Of a DNA stretch of 64,000 nt, positions 1-7,497 are shown piece by piece. The notes under the pieces were generated by a model. The model ran no database searches, was not told where the DNA came from, and saw nothing but the letters and a program-made list of their open reading frames with translations. The position numbers and the translations under genes are program-made. Source of the stretch: Opacimonas sp014872805 (lineage in GTDB: Bacteria > Pseudomonadota > Gammaproteobacteria > Enterobacterales > Alteromonadaceae); assembly GCA_014872805.1 (NCBI GenBank), contig WKFN01000012.1, forward strand, positions 1-64,000, read 5' to 3'. Numbering within the stretch: position 1 is the stretch's first letter; every line of letters begins with the position of its first letter.

Positions 1-76
1 AAAATTTTTCTGTATTTTGAACTAAAAACCAACGTAATGCATTAGGCCAATTTGAATCGATAATTTCAGGTTTCAT
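1..76 (-). CDS. Partial leftward ORF, hypothetical (possible first integron cassette gene)
   Basis: An ATG on the minus strand at 74-76 opens a reading frame of 25 codons without a stop that runs off the left edge of the window. The visible protein begins MKPEIIDSNWPNALRWFLVQ and looks like genuine coding sequence. A weak GAG-type ribosome site lies just upstream. It is transcribed away from the integrase at 437-1399, which is the orientation expected for a first cassette gene next to attI. I recognise no family from so short a piece, and the cassette assignment is inference from position only. Confidence 0.4.
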   Translation of the reverse strand, partial: MKPEIIDSNWPNALRWFLVQNTEKF

Positions 77-436
77 CTAATCTCTAAGATACGTATAACA
101 GTATATTATGTAGAACTCTGTGTAAAACATAACTGCTTTCCCCTCAAAGCTCTACATAATTTTAACAATATCAAAACTATACAACGCATTAACAAGTAAT
201 TACCACAACTTTTTTTCGTAGTTACATTGCGTTCTATGTAACAGCAATGCCAACTCATAACAGACATACAAGTATGTTAAAGCAATCAAGTCTTATCCCA
301 TTGTTATATCCGTGATTATATTGAATGCATAGTAACAACATCATCAAACTGCCCTAAAGCCCAGCGATTTATGGTCATAAGGACAGTCGAATTTTTTATA
401 CAATTTTCCTTCATTCAGAACTGGAAAATTCTTATT
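77..436. other. Non-coding region between integrase and leftward ORF (attI/promoter region expected here)
   Basis: This AT-rich stretch should contain the integrase promoter, the cassette promoter and the attI site if the recombinase is part of a working integron. I looked for the consensus core GTTRRRY on both strands and found no exact match. The nearest is GTTAAAA on the minus strand (160-166), one base off. Two inverted repeats are visible: a perfect 10-bp pair at 105-114/151-160 and GTTACAT/ATGTAAC at 221-227/236-242. No LexA-type CTGT-N8-ACAG box was seen. The first 66 bases upstream of the chosen integrase start could be coding if the ATG at 371 is used. Confidence 0.4.
105..160. repeat. 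Perfect 10-bp inverted repeat upstream of the integron integrase
   Basis: ATTATGTAGA at 105-114 is the exact reverse complement of TCTACATAAT at 151-160, and pairing continues to 12 of 13 bases with one mismatch. The loop is about 36 bases. It borders the near-consensus GTTAAAA core on the minus strand at 160-166. It could be a folded recombination site or a regulator-binding site. It lacks flanking R-prime and R-double-prime cores in attC arrangement, so I do not call it attC. Confidence 0.4.
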
Positions 437-1399
437 TTGACAACCTCACCATTCTTAGAAAGCATTCGACACGTGTTAAGGACTAAGCATTACTCAATCC
501 AAACAGAAAAGACGTATCTCTTTTGGATCAAACGCTTCATTCTATTTCACAACAAACGCCACCCTGCAGGGCTTGCTGAAGAAGAGGTTATGCAATTTTT
601 AAACTACCTAGCAGTGAATAGAAAAGTCACTGCATCTACTCAAAATTTAGCCTTATGCGCCATTGTATTCATGTACAAACATATTTTTGACAGAGAATTA
701 GTACTACTGCCCGATACCGTTCGGGCAAGAGCGCCTAGCAGAGTGCCAACAGTACTATCTCATGAAGAAGCCATGAACATCATTGAGCACATGTCTCCAA
801 AGTATCAACTGATGTTTTCCATACTATATGGCAGTGGATTGAGAAAAACAGAACTTCTTAAGTTAAGAATAAAAGACATCGATTTTGAGAATCGCACCGT
901 GTTTATATTCAGAGGCAAAGGAAACAAAGACAGAACCAGCCTGCTACCCAATAGGCTCATCGAACCATTACAACGACAAATTAAGAACGTACATAAAATC
1001 CATGCCAAAGATCTGGCTGAAGGCTACGGTATGACAAGTTTGCCACCGAGTTTTGCAAGAAAATACCCAAATGCCATCACAGAGTTTAAATGGCAATATG
1101 TATTCCCTTCTACCACACGTTGCCAACATCCCTATGATGGATACTATTGTCGACATCATCTTCACAATACGGCACTGACCAAATCATTGAAGCTCGCTGT
1201 TCGCCAATCAGGTGTGAACAAACATGTCACTGCACACACCTTTCGACATTCATTTGCCACACAGTTGCTCTTATCCGGCACAGATATTCGCACGGTACAA
1301 GAACTACTTGGCCATACCGATGTGCGCACAACCCAAATTTATACCCATGTCATTGGACAACACGTCTCGGGCGTCATCAGCCCGTTTGATAAGAATTAA
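437..1399 (+). CDS. intI: Integron integrase (IntI-type tyrosine recombinase)
   Basis: Site-specific recombinase that inserts and excises gene cassettes at attI/attC sites. The catalytic set is present (numbered from the TTG start): R136 in GSGLRKTELL, K161 in RGKGNKDR, H267 and R270 in HTFRH, H293 in LLGH, and nucleophile Y302 in IYTHV. The insertion that separates IntI from other tyrosine recombinases is present at about residues 202-225 (LPPSFARKYPNA, then WQYVFPS). I chose the TTG at 437 because GGAA lies about 10 bases upstream and it gives 320 residues, the usual IntI length. The longer frame starts at ATG 371 and adds 22 residues with no family match. Its stop overlaps the stop of the convergent DUF5989 gene in a shared TTAA. 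No attC site was found in the window. Confidence 0.9.
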   Translation: MTTSPFLESIRHVLRTKHYSIQTEKTYLFWIKRFILFHNKRHPAGLAEEEVMQFLNYLAVNRKVTASTQNLALCAIVFMYKHIFDRELVLLPDTVRARAPSRVPTVLSHEEAMNIIEHMSPKYQLMFSILYGSGLRKTELLKLRIKDIDFENRTVFIFRGKGNKDRTSLLPNRLIEPLQRQIKNVHKIHAKDLAEGYGMTSLPPSFARKYPNAITEFKWQYVFPSTTRCQHPYDGYYCRHHLHNTALTKSLKLAVRQSGVNKHVTAHTFRHSFATQLLLSGTDIRTVQELLGHTDVRTTQIYTHVIGQHVSGVISPFDKN

Positions 1400-1548
1400 A
1401 ACAGCGTGTAAATAAACCCAGCTAAACTCGATTGCTGTGTGGCTACAACTAACCCACCTAGCAACACGAAAAAGATAAAAATAGGCAGTAACCACAGTTT
1501 TTTGCGATGTTTCAAAAACGCCCATAAATCAGATAAAAATTCACTCAT
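1396..1548 (-). CDS. DUF5989 family small membrane protein (SxtK-like)
   Basis: A 50-residue protein beginning MSEFLSDLWAFLKHRKKLWL, with one hydrophobic segment at about 18-39 and a short tail ending FIYTLF. The layout (charged helix, RKK, then LLP and one membrane span) is what I know as DUF5989, the family of SxtK in cyanobacterial saxitoxin clusters. A longer frame runs up to 1650, but the start at 1546-1548 has a GAGTG ribosome site and fits the family. It is the last gene of a minus-strand set with the SxtJ-like protein (28 bp upstream) and the carbamoyltransferase. Its function is unknown. The constant company of a carbamoyltransferase suggests a membrane partner, which is inference. 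Confidence 0.8.
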   Translation of the reverse strand: MSEFLSDLWAFLKHRKKLWLLPIFIFFVLLGGLVVATQQSSLAGFIYTLF

Positions 1549-1576
1549 ATTGCACTCATTATGATAACTAGCATGA

Positions 1577-2035
1577 CTAAAACGGATCCTGCATGTGATT
1601 TTTGCGCATATCCTCGCGGCTACGCTTAATATAAAAACTATCAGCTTCATTTACTTGTGGACGCTTTTGATAGGTTAACCTCTTAGTCAATTTACTAAAA
1701 AGTCCCATTGGGATCACCAAACACACATACAGTAACAGCAAAATGATTTTGGTATTGGTATAGGCCAGCACTGAAGCAATCACCATCCAGCTGATATACA
1801 CAGGATATACCGCTGGCAAATAAATCGAGCGCATCAACAACAAATACGCACTAATGTACAAGGGCCAATATGGCACTGGGCCATCTAACAACCAAGGCAA
1901 CAATCCCATGAATACCAGACAAACAAAGCCACTGAATTGCCAACAAAACACGCTCAAACCGCGTTTGTCATCTTTATCACATAAAGGCAGTTGATGCTGT
2001 GTCCACCAATTAGTTATCACATTAGTCTTTGGCAA
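1577..2035 (-). CDS. SxtJ family membrane protein
   Basis: A 152-residue protein with about three to four hydrophobic segments between residues 28 and 115, followed by a polar C-terminus rich in K, R, D and E. Its size and its place between a NodU/SxtI-type carbamoyltransferase and a DUF5989 protein match SxtJ of the saxitoxin cluster, a family of unknown function. The start overlaps the end of the carbamoyltransferase gene by 14 bp, which suggests translational coupling. Likely an inner-membrane protein. The family call rests on size, topology and gene order as much as on sequence. Confidence 0.75.
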   Translation of the reverse strand: MPKTNVITNWWTQHQLPLCDKDDKRGLSVFCWQFSGFVCLVFMGLLPWLLDGPVPYWPLYISAYLLLMRSIYLPAVYPVYISWMVIASVLAYTNTKIILLLLYVCLVIPMGLFSKLTKRLTYQKRPQVNEADSFYIKRSREDMRKNHMQDPF

Positions 2036-3806
2036 ACGTCACCTCCTGCGCCCGTTGCATGACTGCATCCGGCATAGCTTGTTTATCGAGCAGCACACCA
2101 TCCATGTACAGATAATCCATTTCAGTCGCCAAAAAACAGCGGATCGCGTCACTCGGTGTGCACACAGGGGGTTCCCCGCGCACGTTGAAAGACGTATTGA
2201 TCAACACCGGCACGCCTGTTTTGGCATAAAATGCCGCCAATACCTGATGTACCGGCTGAGACGAATGCACGGTTTGTACTCGCGCACTGCCATCGACATG
2301 GGTAATCGCAGGTAGCACCGATTGTTTATCTGACTGGACTTGCGCTACCATCAGCATATAAGGGCTATAGGTGATATCGCAAAACCAATCCGCAACATGG
2401 GCATCCATCACAATCGGGGCAAAGGGGCGAAAGGATTCGCGTTGTTTGATTTTTAAATTCATCACCGACTGCATTTTTGGGTCACGCGGATCACCCAAAA
2501 TCGAGCGATGCCCCAACGCTCTAGGGCCAAATTCCATCCGACCAGTAAAATACCCCACTACGGCTTGTTCCGTTAACAAGTGCGCCACCCCCTCTGCGGT
2601 CACATCCGCTCGAAACTGCACGCCCCATTCTGCACAAGCTTGTTCGATATCATCTTGAGTAAACGTCGGACCGAGCTGACTGCCCTGCATGCTATCTTGT
2701 GGCGACGGTGATGTGTTGATTTCACGCGTTACCAAGCCAGACTGATACGAATACTCGAGTGCTGCCCCTAGCGCACCACCGGCATCGCCTGCCGCAGGCT
2801 GTACAAATATCTCATCAAATCCAGCCTCGCGGAGTAACCGCCCATTTGCGACGCAATTCAGTGCCACGCCCCCGGCTAGACATAGATGAGTCTGCCCTGT
2901 CTGGGCTTTGAGATGCATCGCCATTGCCAGCACCACTTCTTCGGTCACTTGTTGAATGGAAGCCGCGAGATCTTTGTGTTTTTGTTGTAAAGGCGCATCG
3001 TGCGCAAGGGCGGGACCATCAAACAGCGCACAAAATGCCTGATTGACCATGCGCTCGCCCACCATAAAATCAAAATAATCCAGATTCAGCGCAAAACTCC
3101 CATCGGCTTTGATATCAATGAGATGACGTTTGATAATATCGGCGTACACGGGTTTGCCATACGGCGCTAGCCCCATCAACTTGTACTCTCCCGCGTTGAC
3201 CTTAAAGCCACAATAATAGGTAAATGCCGAATACAACAGTCCCAAAGAATGCGGAAAATGCAGCTCCCACAGTGGACTGAGGCATTGACCCTCACCAATC
3301 CACGCACTGGTCGTCGCCCATTCACCGACCCCATCTAAGCACAACACCACGGCTTGCTCAAACGGTGAGGGATAAAACGCAGACGCCGCGTGTGATAGAT
3401 GATGTTCGGAAAACGCAATGGGAGGCAAAGTTGCCTTTTTATCCAGTCCAGCCAGCGTCCGGCACTCTCGCCTTAGCAGCTGCTTAAAATAGAGTTTTTC
3501 TTTGAGCCAGATGGGCAATGCGCGACTGAAACTGATAAACCCTCGCGGGGAATGGGCAAGGTAAGTCTCTAACAAACGCTCAAATTTGAGCAGTGGCTTG
3601 TCATAAAAGACAATTGCATCGCAATCACTGAGTAAGACATCGGCCTCGGCTAAACAATAGGCAATGGCTTGGGAAGGAAATGACGCATCGTGTTTGATTC
3701 GGCTAAAGCGTTCTTCTTGCGCTGCGGCCACAATCACACCGTCGCAAATAATGGCGGCGGCACTGTCGTGATAAAAAGCGGAGATCCCAAGCACGTATTG
3801 CGACAT
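2022..3806 (-). CDS. Carbamoyltransferase, NodU/TobZ/SxtI family
   Basis: Cytosolic enzyme family that makes carbamoyl-adenylate from carbamoyl phosphate and ATP and transfers the carbamoyl group to a hydroxyl of a sugar or small molecule. The N-terminal Kae1-like domain is visible: GISAFYHDSAAA at residues 5-16, EERFSRIKHD near 31-40 and the metal-site EHHLSHAAS at 134-142. The C-terminal domain carries GRMEFGPRALGHRS near 421-434 and LINTSFNVRGEPPV. The start at 3804-3806 (MSQYVLGIS) puts the HDS motif at the usual distance; an upstream start would add 18 unmatched residues. It heads the minus-strand set with SxtJ- and DUF5989-like proteins and is divergent from two SGNH-type genes. The acceptor substrate cannot be told from sequence. 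No toxin genes are present, so the saxitoxin names refer to homology only. Confidence 0.92.
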   Translation of the reverse strand: MSQYVLGISAFYHDSAAAIICDGVIVAAAQEERFSRIKHDASFPSQAIAYCLAEADVLLSDCDAIVFYDKPLLKFERLLETYLAHSPRGFISFSRALPIWLKEKLYFKQLLRRECRTLAGLDKKATLPPIAFSEHHLSHAASAFYPSPFEQAVVLCLDGVGEWATTSAWIGEGQCLSPLWELHFPHSLGLLYSAFTYYCGFKVNAGEYKLMGLAPYGKPVYADIIKRHLIDIKADGSFALNLDYFDFMVGERMVNQAFCALFDGPALAHDAPLQQKHKDLAASIQQVTEEVVLAMAMHLKAQTGQTHLCLAGGVALNCVANGRLLREAGFDEIFVQPAAGDAGGALGAALEYSYQSGLVTREINTSPSPQDSMQGSQLGPTFTQDDIEQACAEWGVQFRADVTAEGVAHLLTEQAVVGYFTGRMEFGPRALGHRSILGDPRDPKMQSVMNLKIKQRESFRPFAPIVMDAHVADWFCDITYSPYMLMVAQVQSDKQSVLPAITHVDGSARVQTVHSSQPVHQVLAAFYAKTGVPVLINTSFNVRGEPPVCTPSDAIRCFLATEMDYLYMDGVLLDKQAMPDAVMQRAQEVTFAKD

Positions 3807-3945
3807 GAATGTTATTATTGGTTTTGTCGGTCTGATAAGTCTATTGTGCCACGCTTGCACAAAAAGGTTAATCTTTTGTTGTGATTTTGTAATGCTCTGA
3901 TTATCCTAACAGCATGTAAAGCATAATAATTAAAATACCCATTAC

Positions 3946-5754
3946 ATGCGCAAACTTGCCTTTTACCTCATTGCCATCTTCGTCATTCCACTGCTGCTAC
4001 TGTTGTCTGCGGAAGGCTTATTACGTCTGGTTGGCTTTGGCCAAACTACTCCGCTCGTTGTGCCGGTCAAAGGGCAAGCGGGTTATGTCATGCCCAACCC
4101 AAACCTCATCCAGCGCTTTGTCTTGCATCCGGCTCACGCGCCTGCAGTAGCGCCCGATACTCAGTATTTTTTGAAGCAAAAACCAGCCGATACCTTGCGC
4201 ATTATCACTCTAGGCGGCTCATCCATGGCCGGTTTTCCCTATGGACGGTTTGGCGCACCTGGCGCCTTTTTACAGCAGCGCGTTACTGGCCTGTATCCGG
4301 ACAAAAATATCGAAGTCATCAACCTCGCCATGTCTTCCATCAATAGTTATGCGCTGCGCGATATTGCGAAAGAGGTCGTGACGCTTGCGCCAGATGCGGT
4401 CTATATCTATGCTGGACACAATGAATACCTTGGCGTCATGGGGGTGGGTTCTTCTTACGCTGGCTTAGGTGGTCACCGACTCAACACGCTGTATTTATCA
4501 GTCAAACAGTGGCGTTTAACCCAACTTATCGTGTCTCTAATTAGCACGGTTCCTCCAGAAAATACCGCTAACAATGCACGCACTGTAATGGCCAGTGTCG
4601 CCCAAAATCGCAATATTGCCTTTGATAGCCCTGCCTATTATCGCGGGATCGAGCAATATCGGGATAACATGCGCAAGGTCTTAGCCACCTTTAATACTGA
4701 GGATATTCCGGTATATTTGTCGACCTTGGCGGCCAATGATAAAGACCAAGTCCCTTTTGCGGATAGCTATGCATTGAGCGACACTGACAGTGCGAAGCTT
4801 GGCAATACAGATCTTGACACGCTAAAAGCCCTACACAAGCAACACCCTTTCCATGCGACAGTGAATTACCGTCTTGCGCAAGCATATTTGAAAAATGGAG
4901 ACACTCAGCTGGCGCGTCAGCATTTTGGCTTAGCAAAAGATTATGATGCCTTGCGTTTTCGCGCCCCTGGCGAGATTAATATTGTCATCTCTGAGCTGGC
5001 AGAGCGCTTTGATAAAACTTATCTCGTTGATGGTGCGGATATGCTGCGCAGACAATCAAAAGATGGCATTGTCGGGTTGGATCTGATGCACGAACATTTG
5101 CATCCCAATGCCAAGGGGTATTTTTTCTTAGCCGAAAGTGCGCTGATGATCATGCAGCGCCATTTGCTACTGCCCAAAGTTAACACAGTTGCCAGCGCCA
5201 ATGCCGCTTGGCATCATCGCTTTATCAATCCTGCTGACGAGTATCTGGCCAAAGTCAAAATCGCACGATTGACATCCGATTACCCGTTTGTCCCTCAAGC
5301 GGTACCCGTACCTGAGTTCACACCGACAAATACCGAAGAAAAGCTCGGCGCTGCCCGTCTAACTCAAAACAACTGGCTCGGACAGCAACAACAGCTGCTC
5401 AACTATTATCAGACGGAACAAGATTATTTGAGTGCGGCCAATGTGGCAGCCAGTCTGTTTTATGCCCTGCCCTATAATCCTGAGATGGCGTGGTTTGCCG
5501 CGAATCTGTATAAACAGGCCGGTAGTTTTGATTATGCGCGCTATTTTGCCCGGCGTGTGACTGAGATACAGCCGCAAAAGCTGGAAGCGCGATTATTATT
5601 CGCTGAGATGCTGTTTAATCAAAGAGATTTTGCTGGCGCCAAAGCACAGCTTGAGGAAGCTTTACTTATTGAACCAACACATGAACCGACTAAACAATAT
5701 ATTGAGCAGGTGGAGCAGCTGATGCAAACTGACGACTCTAATGAGAGCAAGTGA
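3946..5754 (+). CDS. Membrane-anchored SGNH/GDSL-type hydrolase with TPR-like C-terminus (copy 1)
   Basis: A 602-residue protein with an N-terminal hydrophobic anchor at about 5-21. SGNH blocks are recognisable: LGGSSMAG at 89-96 (block I, nucleophile Ser), YAGHNEYLG at 155-163 (block III, with N) and EHLHPNAKGY near 384-393 (block V His). Helical-repeat segments resembling TPRs lie near 300-330 and 480-595. The bulk is probably periplasmic. SGNH enzymes remove or move acyl groups on glycans, but the substrate is unknown. It is a paralogue of the next gene, starting two bases before it, and diverges from the carbamoyltransferase across a 139-bp gap. The pairing suggests a shared glycan-modifying or envelope pathway (inference). 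Confidence 0.8.
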   Translation: MRKLAFYLIAIFVIPLLLLLSAEGLLRLVGFGQTTPLVVPVKGQAGYVMPNPNLIQRFVLHPAHAPAVAPDTQYFLKQKPADTLRIITLGGSSMAGFPYGRFGAPGAFLQQRVTGLYPDKNIEVINLAMSSINSYALRDIAKEVVTLAPDAVYIYAGHNEYLGVMGVGSSYAGLGGHRLNTLYLSVKQWRLTQLIVSLISTVPPENTANNARTVMASVAQNRNIAFDSPAYYRGIEQYRDNMRKVLATFNTEDIPVYLSTLAANDKDQVPFADSYALSDTDSAKLGNTDLDTLKALHKQHPFHATVNYRLAQAYLKNGDTQLARQHFGLAKDYDALRFRAPGEINIVISELAERFDKTYLVDGADMLRRQSKDGIVGLDLMHEHLHPNAKGYFFLAESALMIMQRHLLLPKVNTVASANAAWHHRFINPADEYLAKVKIARLTSDYPFVPQAVPVPEFTPTNTEEKLGAARLTQNNWLGQQQQLLNYYQTEQDYLSAANVAASLFYALPYNPEMAWFAANLYKQAGSFDYARYFARRVTEIQPQKLEARLLFAEMLFNQRDFAGAKAQLEEALLIEPTHEPTKQYIEQVEQLMQTDDSNESK

Positions 5755-5755
5755 T

Positions 5756-7453
5756 ATGAAAAATCACTCGAACACCTGGTTATTTCGTTTCATCGCCATC
5801 TTAATCCCGTTTACATTTGTTGGCTTAATCGAATTATCGTTGCGTCTTGTTGGCTTTGGTCAAAGCTACCCTTTATTCATCCCCAACCCTGCTCACCCAG
5901 ATTATCTATTAACACGTCCCGATGTGGTCAAACGCTATTTTCCGTTTCAAGAAAATGTCCCCAATGTGACGTTGGAGCCGCATTTTTTCTTGAAAGACAA
6001 ACCCAATAACGGTGTGCGCATCTTTGTCCAAGGTGGTTCGACCGCCGCAGGCTATCCCTACGGATTAGGCGCATCCATTGCAGGCATGCTGGAACATCGT
6101 CTGCGCGCGTCACTACCAGGCAAGCATGTAGAAGTAGTCAATACCGCACTTTCTGCGGTCAATAGCTATACGTTGCTGGATTTTGCAGATGAGATCATTG
6201 CTCAGCAACCCGATGCGGTATTGATTTATGCTGGTCACAACGAGTATTTGGGCTTGCTTGGCTCAGGTTCGCGTTTTACTATTGCCGATAGCCACGCGGT
6301 CACCTTATTACAGCTTGCACTCAAAGACTGGCGGATCTACCAGCTCATTCAATGGCTAGTAGCTGAACTGTCGTCCACCACATCTGATACAAAAGCCTCT
6401 ACCGGAACCTCCTCTCGCACTGTTATGGCGCAAGTTGCGCAAACCCAAACCATTGAATATGGCAGTGAGGCCTTTGTTGCCGGTAAAACCCAATTTAAAG
6501 ACAACCTGACGTTACTGCTCGATAAATACCAACAAGCCAACATACCGGTATTTATTAGCACCATTGCCAGTAATGAAAAAGACTTTGCACCTTTTGTTTC
6601 TGCGCCTCTCAGTGCAGAACACACGAAATTGCTGAAGGAGCTCCCCAGTAGTTATGCCACATTAGCAGAACTAGCAGATACAGCCACACACGCAGCGCTT
6701 GCCTATCAACTCGGGCAGTTCTGTCTGGCTACGCGTCAAACCTGCTCTCAGGCATGGTTTAGCAAAGCCAGAGATTATGATGCATTGCGCTTTCGCGCCC
6801 CGTCACACGTCAATGAGATCATTCGCAGCTTTGCCGATGAGCAGGTATTTATCGTGGATAGCGAAGCGCGATTGCGCGGCCGAGATCCACAGGGTTTTAT
6901 CGGCAACAACGTAATGCTCGAACATTTGCATCCCAATGTGTCTGGGTATTTTGTCATTGCCAACGCCTTCTATGACCGTCTGGTGGAAAGCGAGGTATTT
7001 GACGACATCCGTACCATTGACGTCAATACTGCGTGGCAGCGTCGGCCAATTATTCCTGCCGAAGAATACGCGGGATTTGCGGATGTGCAGGTACTGATGT
7101 CAGATTATCCTTTTACTGATTCTCCTCAGCCCGTTAAGTTGCCCGCACCAAGCAGCGCGGATCAGCACTTTGGTTTTCTAAAACATCGAAAAGAGCTTGA
7201 TTGGCTAGGCATGATGAAACAAGCACAGCGCTATTACATCAATCAAAAAGACACGCAGATGGTCACTAAGGTGACACAAATCATCGCGGACGCCCTGCCC
7301 CATCATCCAATGGCGAATCTTAAGGCCGGGCAATACTTGGCACAAGCAGAACGCTTTGCTGAAGCCCTGTATTATTATGAACGCGCCCAGCGTGCGGGAG
7401 CGTTACAACTGGAGCAGACGATTGCAACACTTAAGACGAAAAGCCAGATGTAA
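5756..7453 (+). CDS. Membrane-anchored SGNH/GDSL-type hydrolase with TPR-like C-terminus (copy 2)
   Basis: Tandem paralogue of the gene before it, 565 residues. Shared landmarks are the N-terminal anchor ending in LRLVGFGQ, VQGGSTAAGYPYG (block I at about 91-103), YAGHNEYLG (near 158-166), ARDYDALRFRAPSHV-type sequence and EHLHPNVSGYF near 389-399. The ATG at 5756 is chosen because GAGAG lies 9-10 bases upstream and it follows the previous TGA by one base. A start at 5741 would overlap the upstream gene. The C-terminal helical repeats are shorter than in copy 1. The enzyme class is inferred from the Ser, Asn and His blocks; activity and substrate are unknown. Confidence 0.8.
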   Translation: MKNHSNTWLFRFIAILIPFTFVGLIELSLRLVGFGQSYPLFIPNPAHPDYLLTRPDVVKRYFPFQENVPNVTLEPHFFLKDKPNNGVRIFVQGGSTAAGYPYGLGASIAGMLEHRLRASLPGKHVEVVNTALSAVNSYTLLDFADEIIAQQPDAVLIYAGHNEYLGLLGSGSRFTIADSHAVTLLQLALKDWRIYQLIQWLVAELSSTTSDTKASTGTSSRTVMAQVAQTQTIEYGSEAFVAGKTQFKDNLTLLLDKYQQANIPVFISTIASNEKDFAPFVSAPLSAEHTKLLKELPSSYATLAELADTATHAALAYQLGQFCLATRQTCSQAWFSKARDYDALRFRAPSHVNEIIRSFADEQVFIVDSEARLRGRDPQGFIGNNVMLEHLHPNVSGYFVIANAFYDRLVESEVFDDIRTIDVNTAWQRRPIIPAEEYAGFADVQVLMSDYPFTDSPQPVKLPAPSSADQHFGFLKHRKELDWLGMMKQAQRYYINQKDTQMVTKVTQIIADALPHHPMANLKAGQYLAQAERFAEALYYYERAQRAGALQLEQTIATLKTKSQM

Positions 7454-7497
7454 TTCACCCCCTGGTTTGTTATGGTAGTGCTTTCACGGAGGAACTT

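Noticed and set aside
105..160. Possible attC site formed by the inverted repeat
   Set aside because: attC needs RYYYAAC and GTTRRRY at opposite ends. Here the left end has only GTATAAC (one mismatch) and the right end has TTTTAAC in the wrong orientation.
1396..3806. Saxitoxin-like biosynthesis cluster
   Set aside because: Only the carbamoyltransferase and its two small partners resemble sxt genes. The defining polyketide-like, amidinotransferase and oxygenase genes are absent.
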